This document shows positions 8,678-17,372 of a DNA stretch of 64,000 nucleotides, piece by piece. This stretch comes from Zunongwangia endophytica. Lineage in GTDB: Bacteria; Bacteroidota; Bacteroidia; Flavobacteriales; Flavobacteriaceae. The DNA lies in NCBI RefSeq assembly GCF_030409505.1, contig NZ_JAUFPZ010000002.1, positions 1,929,501-1,993,500 on the forward strand, read 5' to 3'. The notes beneath the pieces are model-generated. The model worked only from the letters and a program-made list of their open reading frames with translations, made no database searches and was not told the DNA's origin. The number at the start of each line of letters is the position of its first letter. Position 1 is the first letter of the stretch. Position numbers and translations under genes: made by a program.

Positions 8678-10486
8678 ATGAAGATGAAAAATGATTCCAC
8701 TACTTATCCTATAGCGCCATCAAGTGGCATGGGCGCAATTATAGAAGAAAACTTTACCACATTTAGAGTTTGGGCTCCCCATGCAAATCGTATTGCAGTT
8801 ACAGGAGATTTTAATGAATGGAATCCGGATGATTTGGAGCTGGAAGCTGAAGAAAATGGCTATTGGGCCGGCACTACAGATAAAGCTAAAAAAGGGGATC
8901 AATACAAATTTCTCATCCACAACGGAGATCAATCTTTTTACAGAAATGATCCATACGCTTTTGAAGTTACCAATAGTGACGGAAATTCTATCGTTAGGGA
9001 TTTAAATTTTGACTGGGAAAATGATGAATTTCAATTACCTTCCTGGAACTCTCTCGTGATCTACGAATTACACGTAGGAACTTTCAACCGCAAAAATCCA
9101 GATCAAGTAGGAACGTTTGATGATGTTATAGAAAAACTAGACTATTTAAAAGGTCTTGGAATTAACTGTATTGAATTATTACCTGTGGCCGAGTTTGCCG
9201 GCGGAATTTCCTGGGGTTATAATCCTGCACATCCCTTTGCTATAGAACAGGATTATGGCGGGCCTGAAGGCCTTTTTCGATTAGTAAAAGCTGCGCATCA
9301 ACGCGGAATTGGAGTTATTATGGATGTTGTTTACAACCATCTAGGCCCATCTGATGTTGATCTTTGGCAGTTCGATGGCTGGCATGAGAATGATAAAGGC
9401 GGAATTTACTTCTATAACGATCACCGCAGTGCTACGCCTTGGGGTGATACGCGCCCGGATTACGGCCGCGCTGAAGTGCGACAATACTTTAGAGATAACG
9501 CTCTAATGTGGATTGAAAAATACCATTGTGATGGACTACGCATGGACGCGACTTCGTACATACGCTACGAAGGTGGTGGTTTAGGGTTTGATACTGAAAT
9601 CTTAGAAGGAATTACCATGATGCGTGATATTAATGCTGAAATTAGATCTAAATATCCTAATACAATTACGGTAGCTGAAGACCTAAAGGCAGATAATATT
9701 GTTACTGCAGATGTTGGGAACGGTGGTTTAGGTTACGGAACACAATGGGACATGAAGTTTGTGCATCCAGTTCGTGAAGTCTTAACTACAATGCAGGACG
9801 ACGACCGTGATTTACAAAAAATCGTTGATGCGATAACATACAAATATAATAATGATGCTTTTAACCGTGTGATATATACCGAATCTCACGACGAAGTTGC
9901 TAACGGCAAAGCTCGTGTACCAGAAGAAATACAGCCAGGAGATGCAGAAAGCGTTTTTGCAAAAAAACGTGCAATTTTAGGTATGGCACTGGTAATGACT
10001 TCGCCAGGAATACCTATGATTTTCCAGGGACAGGAATTTTTGGAAGACGGGTATTTTCAGGATAGCGTGCAGTTGAATTGGGACAAATTGGAGCGAATGG
10101 AAGGTATCGATCATTTAAGCACTGATCTTATTAAACTTAGAACAGGAATAAACCCTGGCGCAGATGGTTTAAGAGGTCAGCATACAGAAATTGTTCATTG
10201 CAATAGCGAAACTAAAATATTGGCTTTTAAGCGAATCACCGATAAGAATCCTGTACTTGTGGTACTCAATTTTTGCAATAAAGATTATCAGGATTACGGA
10301 ATTGGAATACTGGAGCAAATGGATTGGAAAATAAAATTCAACAGCACCTGGAAAGGTTATGATGAAGAGTTTTCAGACCTACAGGTTCAGGATGTTCATA
10401 AACTTCATGAAGCGACCGATCAAAAGGAATGGACCGGTAAAATTAATATTCCGGCTTATGCAGCCCTAATTTACACCCTTAACTAA
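8678..10486 (+). CDS. GH13 alpha-glucan enzyme, branching-enzyme/trehalohydrolase-like, with N-terminal CBM48
   Basis: A 602-residue protein. Residues about 20-105 form a CBM48-like domain (TTFRVWAPHANRIAVTGDFN), followed by a GH13 TIM barrel. Visible catalytic residues are D290 in DGLRMDAT (nucleophile), E334 in TVAEDL (acid/base) and D405 in ESHDEV (transition-state aspartate). A C-terminal beta domain ends AYAALIYTLN. The architecture matches 1,4-alpha-glucan branching enzymes and malto-oligosyltrehalose trehalohydrolases; the segment ATPWGDTRPDYGRAEVRQYF does not decide between them. No signal peptide, so cytoplasmic. No other glycogen genes are adjacent. It is divergent from GH115 (148-bp gap). 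Confidence 0.8.
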   Translation: MKMKNDSTTYPIAPSSGMGAIIEENFTTFRVWAPHANRIAVTGDFNEWNPDDLELEAEENGYWAGTTDKAKKGDQYKFLIHNGDQSFYRNDPYAFEVTNSDGNSIVRDLNFDWENDEFQLPSWNSLVIYELHVGTFNRKNPDQVGTFDDVIEKLDYLKGLGINCIELLPVAEFAGGISWGYNPAHPFAIEQDYGGPEGLFRLVKAAHQRGIGVIMDVVYNHLGPSDVDLWQFDGWHENDKGGIYFYNDHRSATPWGDTRPDYGRAEVRQYFRDNALMWIEKYHCDGLRMDATSYIRYEGGGLGFDTEILEGITMMRDINAEIRSKYPNTITVAEDLKADNIVTADVGNGGLGYGTQWDMKFVHPVREVLTTMQDDDRDLQKIVDAITYKYNNDAFNRVIYTESHDEVANGKARVPEEIQPGDAESVFAKKRAILGMALVMTSPGIPMIFQGQEFLEDGYFQDSVQLNWDKLERMEGIDHLSTDLIKLRTGINPGADGLRGQHTEIVHCNSETKILAFKRITDKNPVLVVLNFCNKDYQDYGIGILEQMDWKIKFNSTWKGYDEEFSDLQVQDVHKLHEATDQKEWTGKINIPAYAALIYTLN

Positions 10487-10526
10487 TATTTTATTGAATA
10501 TCCGCAATAATCCATAATGAGATGTG

Positions 10527-10553
10527 CTCACACTGAAATTGATTCAGAATCTT
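10527..10553. repeat. Dispersed intergenic repeat, type A copy 1
   Basis: Contains cactgaaattgattcagaat, a pseudo-palindrome (CTGAAnnnGATTCAG) matching the segment at 15794-15819. Similar fragments (CTGAAnnTnnTTCAG) are common between genes in flavobacterial genomes. Confidence 0.5.
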
Positions 10554-10582
10554 ATCACTATAATTTTTTTCACAATACAATA

Positions 10583-10610
10583 TGAGATTCCAGATCAATT
10601 CCGGAATGAC
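10583..10610. repeat. Dispersed intergenic repeat, type B copy 1
   Basis: Reads gagattccagatcaattccg followed by gaatgac. It matches 15931-15956 and, less closely, 15720-15751, with the common form GAGATnCCnGGTCAAnnCCGGAATGAC. Confidence 0.55.
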
Positions 10611-10655
10611 GAAACTACGAATTATTATAAATTACGGATAAAATAACATTTGTAG

Positions 10656-10681
10656 AGTCTGAAGATTAATTTCTTCAGACT
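10656..10681 (+). terminator. Possible terminator of the GH13 gene
   Basis: A perfect 10-bp stem (agtctgaaga / tcttcagact) around a ttaatt loop, followed by a broken T run. It is 170 bp after the GH13 stop and lacks a long GC stem, so the assignment is weak. Confidence 0.35.
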
Positions 10682-10822
10682 TTACAGTTTTTAGCCCTCT
10701 TCTACACTATGAACACATAGGAAGTATTTAGATTTTCTGATGAAATTTATATCCTAGTTTTTATATTTATAGCATACAATTTTGAAGAACATCTATACCA
10801 TCAATATTTAAAGTGATAACAA

Positions 10823-11914
10823 TTGAATAACGAAAGATATACAAGGCAAACGCGGCTTCAGGGATTTGGAGAAGCAGGACAGCAAAAACTTGCAAATGCC
10901 AGTGTTTTAGTTGTGGGTGCAGGTGGTCTTGGTGTTCCTGTTTTGCAATATTTATGCGGAATGGGTGTGGGGAAAATTGGTATTGTAGATAACGACCTTA
11001 TTGATATTAGCAATTTGCAGCGCCAAATTTTATATTCTGAAAATGATATTGGAAAACCTAAAGTTGAAATTGCAAAAGCAAGATTACAAGCTTTAAACAG
11101 CGAAATTGAAATCACTACTTTTTCCACATTTATTACTACGGAAAATGCTTTAGATATTATCGCTAATTTTGATGTTGTGGTTGATGCATCAGATAATTTC
11201 CCGACGCGATATCTGGTAAACGACGCCTGTGTGATTCTTAAAAAACCATTAGTATACGGAGCTATACAAGCTTTTGAAGGCCAGGTTAGTGTTTTTAATT
11301 ACAAAGGCGGTCCTACTTATCGCTGTCTTTTTCCTGAAATGCCAAATCCTGAAACAATTCCCGATTGCAACGAAAATGGCGTTTTGGGAATTATCCCGGG
11401 AATTATAGGAAGTTTACAAGCCTTAGAAGCGGTAAAAGTAATTACTGGAATTGGTGAAATTCTTTCTGGTACATTAGTATTGTTTGACGGATTGAGTCAA
11501 CTTCAGCAGCAAATAAAATTCAGTTTAAATCCTGAGAATTTAGAAATTGAAAAGCTTCAAAAATCCTATGAATTTAGCTGTGCTTCAGAAATTAACAATA
11601 TCAGCGCTGAGTCGTTTTTAGAAAAATGGAATACTGAAAATATCCAACTAATCGATGTTCGAAATCCTGATGAAATAAAAAAGCAAAATCTCGAAGATAC
11701 TTCTCTTCAGCAGTGGCAAAATATACCGTTAAACGAACTTAATTCGAATTATAAAACTATAGGAACGCAAAAACCAGTATTCTTTTTATGCCAGTCGGGC
11801 GTGCGTAGTTTAAAAGCTATTCGATTATTAGAAGATCTAGGATTAACTGGTGAATTTATCAATATAAAAGGCGGAATGAATGCCATTTCTAAAGTTGAAA
11901 GCTTCAAATTATAA
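10823..11914 (+). CDS. HesA/MoeB/ThiF-family adenylyltransferase fused to a rhodanese domain
   Basis: A 363-residue protein. Residues about 5-240 form a ThiF/MoeB E1-like domain (RYTRQTRLQGFGEAGQQKL, VVGAGGLGVPVLQYL for ATP, DNFPTRYLVNDAC). Residues about 265-360 form a rhodanese domain with the active cysteine C323 in CQSGVRS. Such enzymes adenylate the C-terminal glycine of ThiS/MoaD-like carriers and pass sulfur to them. The start is TTG at 10823, since no in-frame ATG is near and the N-terminus fits the family. The zinc CxxC of MoeB seems lost (TYRC instead of CYRC, no second CxxC). No thiS, moaD or other thiamine/molybdopterin genes are adjacent, so the partner is unknown. Confidence 0.85.
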   Translation: MNNERYTRQTRLQGFGEAGQQKLANASVLVVGAGGLGVPVLQYLCGMGVGKIGIVDNDLIDISNLQRQILYSENDIGKPKVEIAKARLQALNSEIEITTFSTFITTENALDIIANFDVVVDASDNFPTRYLVNDACVILKKPLVYGAIQAFEGQVSVFNYKGGPTYRCLFPEMPNPETIPDCNENGVLGIIPGIIGSLQALEAVKVITGIGEILSGTLVLFDGLSQLQQQIKFSLNPENLEIEKLQKSYEFSCASEINNISAESFLEKWNTENIQLIDVRNPDEIKKQNLEDTSLQQWQNIPLNELNSNYKTIGTQKPVFFLCQSGVRSLKAIRLLEDLGLTGEFINIKGGMNAISKVESFKL

Positions 11915-11948
11915 TTTCTAAATTCTTAAGAAGCACCTAAATATTGCC

Positions 11949-12254
11949 TTAAGCTTCAACCTGAAATGAATTCATTAGTCTGCTTAAATACGGCACAAAA
12001 TTATCTTTTGATCGTAAGCGATCCCATTCTTCTCTTCTTTTAAATTCATCATTAATTTTACCAAGAAAGAAATTATAAATTTCAGGAAATTTTGAAGTAT
12101 AAATTTCAAAATTGAAAATTACAAGATCCATTTTATACTCTGCCTTAGATCGTTCTTTTTTATCTGAGGCTGATGACAGCAAAGATTTACTTTCATTGAA
12201 TTCTGAAATGAATTGCTCTAAAACCGAAAAGTGACGAAAAACTAAATGATACAT
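11949..12254 (-). CDS. Small conserved-type protein of unknown function
   Basis: 101 residues, not recognised. The sequence is rich in Phe, Lys, Glu and Ser, with no signal peptide or membrane segment, and is probably helical and soluble. It has its own promoter: on the minus strand TTG (12319-12321), 20 bp, then TACATTTG (12291-12298), ending 37 bp before the ATG. That supports both the gene and its start at 12254. It lies tail to tail with the ThiF/MoeB gene (34-bp gap) and downstream of xylA beyond a terminator, so it is a separate unit. Confidence 0.6.
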   Translation of the reverse strand: MYHLVFRHFSVLEQFISEFNESKSLLSSASDKKERSKAEYKMDLVIFNFEIYTSKFPEIYNFFLGKINDEFKRREEWDRLRSKDNFVPYLSRLMNSFQVEA

Positions 12255-12290
12255 AATTGATAAGTATAAATGGTTAAACTATTATACTTA

Positions 12291-12321
12291 CAAATGTATT
12301 ATTCGGTTAAAGGCATCTCAA
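12291..12321 (-). promoter_or_regulatory. Bacteroidota-type promoter of the 101-residue gene
   Basis: Minus-strand TTG at 12321-12319 and TACATTTG at 12298-12291, separated by exactly 20 bp. This fully matches the TTG-N19-21-TAnnTTTG consensus. The predicted leader is about 30 nt. Confidence 0.7.
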
Positions 12322-12452
12322 TACCCGCAAGAAGGGATATTCTTACTTTTACTAAAATTACCCTACATCAAATTCTGACTATTTCTTTCGAAAACCAGCG
12401 TCAATCCTACAATTTTCCTACAAATACTTTTGGGCTTCCTTTATCATAAAAC

Positions 12453-12482
12453 AAAAAAGACCGCAATATAGCGGTCTTTTTT
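12453..12482 (-). terminator. Rho-independent terminator of xylA
   Basis: A 12-bp perfect stem (aaaaaagaccgc / gcggtctttttt) with an aatata loop and a T run in both directions. It starts 20 bp after the xylA stop codon on the minus strand. Confidence 0.88.
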
Positions 12483-12501
12483 TCAGAATATATTATAAAT
12501 C

Positions 12502-13812
12502 TTAGTATGCATTGGCAATAATTTGCTCGTAAAGCTCTTGTTTTCCACTTAATTGTTTTGGTTCTCCATTTGCTTTTCCTAATTCGCTTAATTGTTCTAA
12601 AGTAAGTTTTCCTGTTTCAAAATCTTTACCGCTACCGCTATCGAAACTTGCATAACGATCTTTTTTCAAGCTTTTGTATTTTGTATTTTTCAGGATATGA
12701 TCTGCAGTAATTAAACCTCTTGCAAAAACGTCCATCCCGGCGATATGAGCAATAAACTTATCTTCAAGATCAGTAGAGTTTCTTCTCACTTTCGCATCAA
12801 AGTTTATTCCACCGCCTTGTAAACCGCCACCTTCAAGAATGATCATCATGGCTTGCGTTACTTCAAAAAGATCGATCGGGAATTGATCGGTATCCCAACC
12901 ATTTTGGTAATCTCCACGGTTAGCATCTATACTTCCTAACATCCCAGCATCAATCGCTGTTTGCAATTCATGCTCAAACGTATGACCGGCTAGTGTTGCG
13001 TGATTTACTTCAATATTTAGTTTAAAATCATCTTTAAGTCCGTACTTATTAATAAAACCTAAACAAGTCGCAGCATCGTAATCGTATTGATGTTTAGTAG
13101 GTTCCATAGGTTTTGGCTCCAAAAAGAAATTTCCTTTAAAACCTTCTTTTCTGGCATAATCTCTACACATTCCTAAAAACTTAGCCAAATGATCCTGCTC
13201 TCTTTTCATATCTGTATTCAGCAGACTCATATAACCTTCACGACCACCCCAAAAAACATAGTTCTCGCCTCCTAAAGCAATTGTTGCATCTAGTGCTATT
13301 TTAGCCTGTGCACCAGCATAAGCAACCACATCAAAATTAGGATTTGTAGATGCGCCATTCATGTATCGTGGGTTACTAAACAAATTCGACGTTCCCCAAA
13401 GTAATTTTAGTCCGCTTTCTTCCTGCTTTTGTTTAGCATATTCTGTAACGATCTGGATTCTCTTTTCAAACTCTCCTAAAGTTGGCGCTTCATCCACAAG
13501 ATCTACATCGTGAAAACAGTAATAAGGTACACCAAGCTTTGTCATAAATTCAAAAGCAGCATCCATTTTATCTTTTGCGCGCGCCACAGGATCTTCTTTT
13601 TTATCCCATTCAAATACTTCGGTATCAGCACCAAATGGATCGCCTCCTTTATTGTTGAAAGTATGCCAGTAAGCTACCGCAAATCTCATATGCTCTTTTA
13701 GAGTTTTCCCGGCTACTACTTTATTTTCGTCATAATATTTAAAAGCTAAAGGATTATCACTGTCCTTACCTTCAAATTTTATGGTATCGATATTTTTGAA
13801 ATAATTACTCAT
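12502..13812 (-). CDS. xylA: Xylose isomerase
   Basis: Converts D-xylose to D-xylulose in the cytoplasm, using divalent metal. The 436-residue length fits the class II (long) xylose isomerases. Family blocks are visible: [12 protein letters not shown] near residue 50, the catalytic-histidine segment [20 protein letters not shown] near residue 100, [18 protein letters not shown] near residue 184, the metal-binding [16 protein letters not shown] near residue 230, and [19 protein letters not shown] near residue 298. It starts 4 bp after the xylB stop, so xylB-xylA is one transcription unit, ending at the terminator 12453-12482. Confidence 0.98.
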   Translation of the reverse strand: MSNYFKNIDTIKFEGKDSDNPLAFKYYDENKVVAGKTLKEHMRFAVAYWHTFNNKGGDPFGADTEVFEWDKKEDPVARAKDKMDAAFEFMTKLGVPYYCFHDVDLVDEAPTLGEFEKRIQIVTEYAKQKQEESGLKLLWGTSNLFSNPRYMNGASTNPNFDVVAYAGAQAKIALDATIALGGENYVFWGGREGYMSLLNTDMKREQDHLAKFLGMCRDYARKEGFKGNFFLEPKPMEPTKHQYDYDAATCLGFINKYGLKDDFKLNIEVNHATLAGHTFEHELQTAIDAGMLGSIDANRGDYQNGWDTDQFPIDLFEVTQAMMIILEGGGLQGGGINFDAKVRRNSTDLEDKFIAHIAGMDVFARGLITADHILKNTKYKSLKKDRYASFDSGSGKDFETGKLTLEQLSELGKANGEPKQLSGKQELYEQIIANAY

Positions 13813-13816
13813 AATA

Positions 13817-15304
13817 TTAAAATTTAATCGCTTTTTTCCAGTTATTATATATTGTCTTGTATTTTTCTACTAACTCTGGTTTTGGGGCTATGGTTTGTAA
13901 GCATTCAAGGCTATCGAAAGCTTCTTCTAATGTTTCGTAATGACCGTAACCAAAAGCCGCTCCTCTTGCCGCGCCATCAGCGCCATTAGTTTTGTAAAGT
14001 TGAAGCGTGGTATTTGTGGTATTCACGAAAATTTCTCTAAAAACTTCGCTTAAAAATAAATTATCCTTACCCGCACGCACTGTTTTACCTGAGGCACCAA
14101 CCTCTTGCATGATCTCGAAACCGTAATTCATCGCAAAGACAATTCCTTCACAAGCTGCTCTAACGAGATGCGGAGTTTTATGGATATTGAAGTTGAGATT
14201 TGAAATTCCCGAGGATACTTCTTTATTCTGAAAAATTCTTTCGACGCCATTCCCAAAAGGATGGAAGATCAAACCTTCACTACCGGGGCTCGATTTTGCG
14301 GCCATTTCATTTAAATAATCGTAGTCTAATAATTCATCATTTCCGGTAGATAAAATATTACGCAACCATTGATAAAGAATCCCAGAACCATTAATACAAA
14401 CCATCACTCCGTTTCTATTTTCCTCCTCCTGATTGTTTACATGTAAGAATGTATTAATACGATTGTCTTTATCGAAAGCGTGATTCTCACTAACCGAATA
14501 AATTACTGCGGAAGTTCCTGCGGTGGTGGCAATTTCGCCCGGGCTAAGTACGTTAAGTGACATCGCATTGCTAGGCTGATCCCCTGCGCGATACGTGATT
14601 TTCACATCTTCTGAAAGTCCCAATTCTTTAGCAACTTTTGAAGAAATTGTAGCCTGATCACCAAAATTAGAAACGATTTCAGGAACTAGATCTTCTGATA
14701 TTTCATAATGATCCAAAATCTCAGTCGCCAGACGATTTTCTTTAAAATGCCATAGCATTCCTTCTGATAATCCACCTTTACTTATTTGAGGTTTTTCGCT
14801 AAAACAAGCTGCGATATAATCCCCAGGCAGCATCATATAAGCCGCTTTTTGATAAATTTCAGGTTCATTTTCTTTGACCCATTTTAATTTTGAAGCGGTA
14901 AAATTCGCCGGACTTCCCAAAATCATGTCGTGGCATTTCTCTTCACCAATTTCATGAAAAGCTTTCTCTCCTATGGCTGCAGCCCGGCTATCACACCAAA
15001 TGATGGAAGGACGGACTGGTTTCAAATTCTTATCGGTTAACACCAAGCCATGCATTTGATATGCAATACCGATTGCTTTAATTTTCGAAAGCTCAATATT
15101 ATACTCAGATTTTAAACGATTTAGTGCCACTTTTACATTTACCCACCATTGATTTGGATCCTGCTCTGCCCATCCGGGTTTTTCCGCTTCCATTGCCATT
15201 TCAGACTTTGGCTCTCCCACTGCAGCAATACTTTTCTGAGATTCCGCATCAAAAATGGATAATTTGACAGAGCTACTTCCTAAATCAATTCCTAAAAAAT
15301 ACAT
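13817..15304 (-). CDS. xylB: Xylulokinase
   Basis: A 495-residue FGGY carbohydrate kinase that phosphorylates D-xylulose. The N-terminal phosphate motif [18 protein letters not shown], the substrate-proximal YQMHGLVL and [10 protein letters not shown], the [20 protein letters not shown] block and the C-terminal [14 protein letters not shown] segment are visible. First gene of the xylB-xylA unit. It is transcribed from the promoter at 15360-15390, whose downstream block is shared with the sugar symporter gene at 25 kb, so the two loci look co-regulated. Confidence 0.95.
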   Translation of the reverse strand: MYFLGIDLGSSSVKLSIFDAESQKSIAAVGEPKSEMAMEAEKPGWAEQDPNQWWVNVKVALNRLKSEYNIELSKIKAIGIAYQMHGLVLTDKNLKPVRPSIIWCDSRAAAIGEKAFHEIGEEKCHDMILGSPANFTASKLKWVKENEPEIYQKAAYMMLPGDYIAACFSEKPQISKGGLSEGMLWHFKENRLATEILDHYEISEDLVPEIVSNFGDQATISSKVAKELGLSEDVKITYRAGDQPSNAMSLNVLSPGEIATTAGTSAVIYSVSENHAFDKDNRINTFLHVNNQEEENRNGVMVCINGSGILYQWLRNILSTGNDELLDYDYLNEMAAKSSPGSEGLIFHPFGNGVERIFQNKEVSSGISNLNFNIHKTPHLVRAACEGIVFAMNYGFEIMQEVGASGKTVRAGKDNLFLSEVFREIFVNTTNTTLQLYKTNGADGAARGAAFGYGHYETLEEAFDSLECLQTIAPKPELVEKYKTIYNNWKKAIKF

Positions 15305-15339
15305 TTAATGATAGTTTTTATAATTTCAAATTAAACTAC

Positions 15340-15390
15340 ACTAATAGTTTAATTGACTACAAGTATACTTTATTTTTTGATATTTGTCAA
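15340..15390 (-). promoter_or_regulatory. xylB-xylA promoter with a xylose-regulon operator block
   Basis: On the minus strand, TTG at 15390-15388, a 20-bp spacer and TATACTTG at 15367-15360 form a Bacteroidota promoter. The 28 bp from the -7 box downstream (15340-15367) match 25 of 28 positions of the block before the sugar symporter gene (25074-25101), including the TAGT-N7-ACTA dyad. The conserved part lies across the likely transcription start, as expected for a repressor site. The regulator is not in the window. Confidence 0.75.
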
Positions 15391-15461
15391 TATTTAAGGC
15401 ATAAAATAATCAATAGATAAAAACGATCTGTCAATTTTTATGATATTGATAGGCGGGAATC

Positions 15462-15543
15462 GAGTAGTGAGTAGTGAGTAGTGAGTAGTGAGTAGTGAGT
15501 AGTGAGTAGTGAGTAGTGAGTAGTGAGTAGTGAGTAGTGAGTA
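15462..15543. repeat. Heptanucleotide tandem array, unit gagtagt, about 11.7 copies
   Basis: The 7-bp unit gagtagt repeats without interruption over 82 bp. Because 7 is not a multiple of 3, copy change would shift frames, but no gene is crossed. Heptamer arrays of this kind occur between genes in flavobacteria and are prone to copy-number slippage. Confidence 0.95.
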
Positions 15544-15719
15544 AATTAAAAAATTGAGATTTGAATTGGCTATATAGAATACTTAATTTTTGAAGAACTA
15601 AAAGTTGAGCCATAAAGGCTATAAAAAATATACCTCCAATATTTCAAATTTGAATTTTATACGATGAATGCGTCGAAGTGGAATCCGAGATATTTTAATA
15701 TTTGAGCTTAAAAGTTAAT

Positions 15720-15751
15720 GAGATCGCGGGTTATAGCCGGTAAGACGGAAA
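15720..15751. repeat. Dispersed intergenic repeat, type B, degenerate copy
   Basis: Reads gagatcgcgggttatagccg followed by gtaagacggaaa. It aligns with the type B consensus over its whole length with several mismatches. Confidence 0.4.
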
Positions 15752-15793
15752 CTTTTACAGTCCTAAAAACTGATGAATTGAATGCACCATGTC

Positions 15794-15819
15794 GTCATGC
15801 TGAACTAGATTCAGCATCT
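15794..15819. repeat. Dispersed intergenic repeat, type A copy 2
   Basis: Contains ctgaactagattcagcatct, with the same CTGAAnnnGATTCAG core as 10527-10553. Confidence 0.5.
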
Positions 15820-15930
15820 AATACCAATATTATAAAATAGGATTATAAAATGCTTCGAAAAGGCTATCAAAAACAAGCCGTAGATACAAAAGATCAATTT
15901 TTAAATCGCTAAATAGGCGTTAATTATGAT

Positions 15931-15956
15931 GAGATCCCAGGTCAATTCCGAAATGA
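15931..15956. repeat. Dispersed intergenic repeat, type B copy 2
   Basis: Reads gagatcccaggtcaattccg followed by aaatga, close to the copy at 10583-10610. A and B elements occur in the same order, A then B, in both spacers. Confidence 0.55.
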
Positions 15957-16107
15957 TAGAAATTTTTACAAAATTACAATTTTAGATTTGCTAGAGCTTC
16001 GGGCTAAGTGCTGAGAGCTGAGAGCTAATCTCTAACGACTATCAAAAAACTTAATTTGAATTCAATAAAAAGCTAGCAGCTAAAGGCTGAAAATCAGTAT
16101 TTAAAAA

Positions 16108-17235
16108 CTACTCTTCAACCCTATATACCGTTCTGAATCCTAAATGATCTGTACCAGAATCCATAGATGTTCCCATTCTGGCTGAAATTCGGTAGCTGGA
16201 ACAATAAGATTTATTACATAAAAAGGAACCTCCTTTAATTACCTTTTCTTTTTGATAAGGGTTATCCTGATTATAAAAAGAAGTTGATCCTTTTGGGTTT
16301 AATAATTCGCCTTGCTTAATTGCTTTTTTATAATACCGGGTATCGAAATTGTCTTTTGTAAACTCCCACACATTCCCGGTCATATCAAACAATTCTAAGC
16401 TATTTGGAGGAAAAGACTTTACAGGTGCCAGATATTTATAACCATCTTCAGGATTATTTTTCACAGGAAATTGTCCCTGCCACGTATTGGCATTTTCATT
16501 AAGTTTAGATGAATCATCACCCCAGGTATAAATTCCACCGTGCAATTGACCGTAAGCAGCAGCTTCCCATTCTGCCTCGGTCGGTAAATCACGATCTGCC
16601 CATTCGGCATACGCTAAAGCATCTTCGTAGGCTACGTGAACTACCGGATAACTATCTTTTCCTTCTATTGAACTTTCCGGACCTTGCGGATGTTTCCAGT
16701 TCGCTCCACGCTTCCATTCCCACCATTGGCTATAATCATTCAGATTGGTAATATTTTCAAGTTCTTTTCGAAATATCATCGACCCTGGTTCCAAAACGCT
16801 ATCGGCAGGTTTTGGCGTACCGGGCGGAACCTGCTTCTTTATTTCTTCCCAATCGATAGGACGTTCAGCAACCGTTATATAATCGGTTGCGGCAACAAAT
16901 TTTTTAAACTGGGCATTGGTAACTTCAGTCTGATCTATAAAAAATCCATCTACAGCCACTGGGTGCGCCGGTTTTTCTCTAGGCAAAGCATAAGGGTCAC
17001 CATCTTTTGCTCCCATAGTGAATTTAACTCCTGAAACCCAAACCATACCCTCTGGTGCTTGGATGCTTTCTGGTTGTTTTCGCAACAAATCTTCAGCGTT
17101 TACCTTGTTTACCTCAAACTCCGTTTGTTGTCCATCTTCAGAAGACGAATTTGCAGCGCTATTCTTCTCAGAATTTTTGCATGAAACGAAAGCAATTCCA
17201 CAGAAAAGAATACAGAATTTTAAGGTTTTGAGCAT
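16108..17235 (-). CDS. Formylglycine-generating-enzyme-like lipoprotein (SUMF1 family)
   Basis: About 375 residues. The start is taken at the ATG 17235, which gives a lipoprotein signal (LKTLKFCILFCGIAFVSC, lipobox cysteine near residue 19). The longer frame from 17280 has no such logic and would start upstream of the TAnnTTTG-like box at 17251-17258. The FGE-sulfatase fold is shown by PEGMVWVSGVKFTMGA, FFIDQTEVTNAQFKKFV, RDLPTEAEWEAAA, GNVWEFTKDNF and the C-terminal HLGFRTVY. The copper/catalytic cysteine pair of true formylglycine-generating enzymes is kept (GGSFLCNKSYC, residues about 340 and 345). It may therefore be an active, envelope-located sulfatase-maturing enzyme, though no sulfatase gene is in the window and many family members have other roles. 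Confidence 0.85.
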   Translation of the reverse strand: MLKTLKFCILFCGIAFVSCKNSEKNSAANSSSEDGQQTEFEVNKVNAEDLLRKQPESIQAPEGMVWVSGVKFTMGAKDGDPYALPREKPAHPVAVDGFFIDQTEVTNAQFKKFVAATDYITVAERPIDWEEIKKQVPPGTPKPADSVLEPGSMIFRKELENITNLNDYSQWWEWKRGANWKHPQGPESSIEGKDSYPVVHVAYEDALAYAEWADRDLPTEAEWEAAAYGQLHGGIYTWGDDSSKLNENANTWQGQFPVKNNPEDGYKYLAPVKSFPPNSLELFDMTGNVWEFTKDNFDTRYYKKAIKQGELLNPKGSTSFYNQDNPYQKEKVIKGGSFLCNKSYCSSYRISARMGTSMDSGTDHLGFRTVYRVEE

Positions 17236-17316
17236 GGCACCAATTTTATTCAAAAGTAAGCAGTTGGACACAAAAATCATAACCTAGCAATCATCGATTC
17301 TTATAGAATCAATAAA

Positions 17317-17343
17317 AAAGGATAGCTTAAAAAGCTAGCCTTT
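17317..17343 (-). terminator. Terminator of the persulfide dioxygenase-rhodanese gene
   Basis: A 12-bp stem with one mismatch (aaaggatagctt / aagctagccttt) and a T run on the minus strand. It starts 30 bp after the stop at 17373. Confidence 0.75.
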
Positions 17344-17372
17344 GTATTATCTACACAATTATTCTGAAAAAA

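Larger units (their letters stand above)
10487..10822. other. Gene-free 336-bp spacer with dispersed-repeat remnants
   Basis: No open frame of note was seen. It holds one copy each of two degenerate intergenic repeats (10527-10553 and 10583-10610) that recur at 15.7-15.96 kb, and a perfect 10-bp hairpin (10656-10681). The last about 120 bp are AT-rich and should carry the promoter of the ThiF/MoeB-like gene, but no convincing TAnnTTTG box was found. Confidence 0.6.
15305..16107. other. Gene-free 803-bp region made of repeats and decayed sequence
   Basis: After the xylB promoter (15340-15390) no credible gene is visible. The region holds a heptanucleotide array (15462-15543), type B repeat copies at 15720-15751 and 15931-15956, a type A copy at 15794-15819, and a short gctgagagctgagagct duplication at 16010-16026. 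The 60-residue open frame across the array on the minus strand is only the translated repeat. Confidence 0.7.

Noticed and set aside
15462..15543. CRISPR array
   Set aside because: The repeats are 7 bp with no spacers, and no cas genes are present.
15431..15613. 60-residue open frame with repeated TTHYSLL units on the minus strand
   Set aside because: It is only the translation of the 7-bp tandem array. No promoter, no homology and no sense outside the array.
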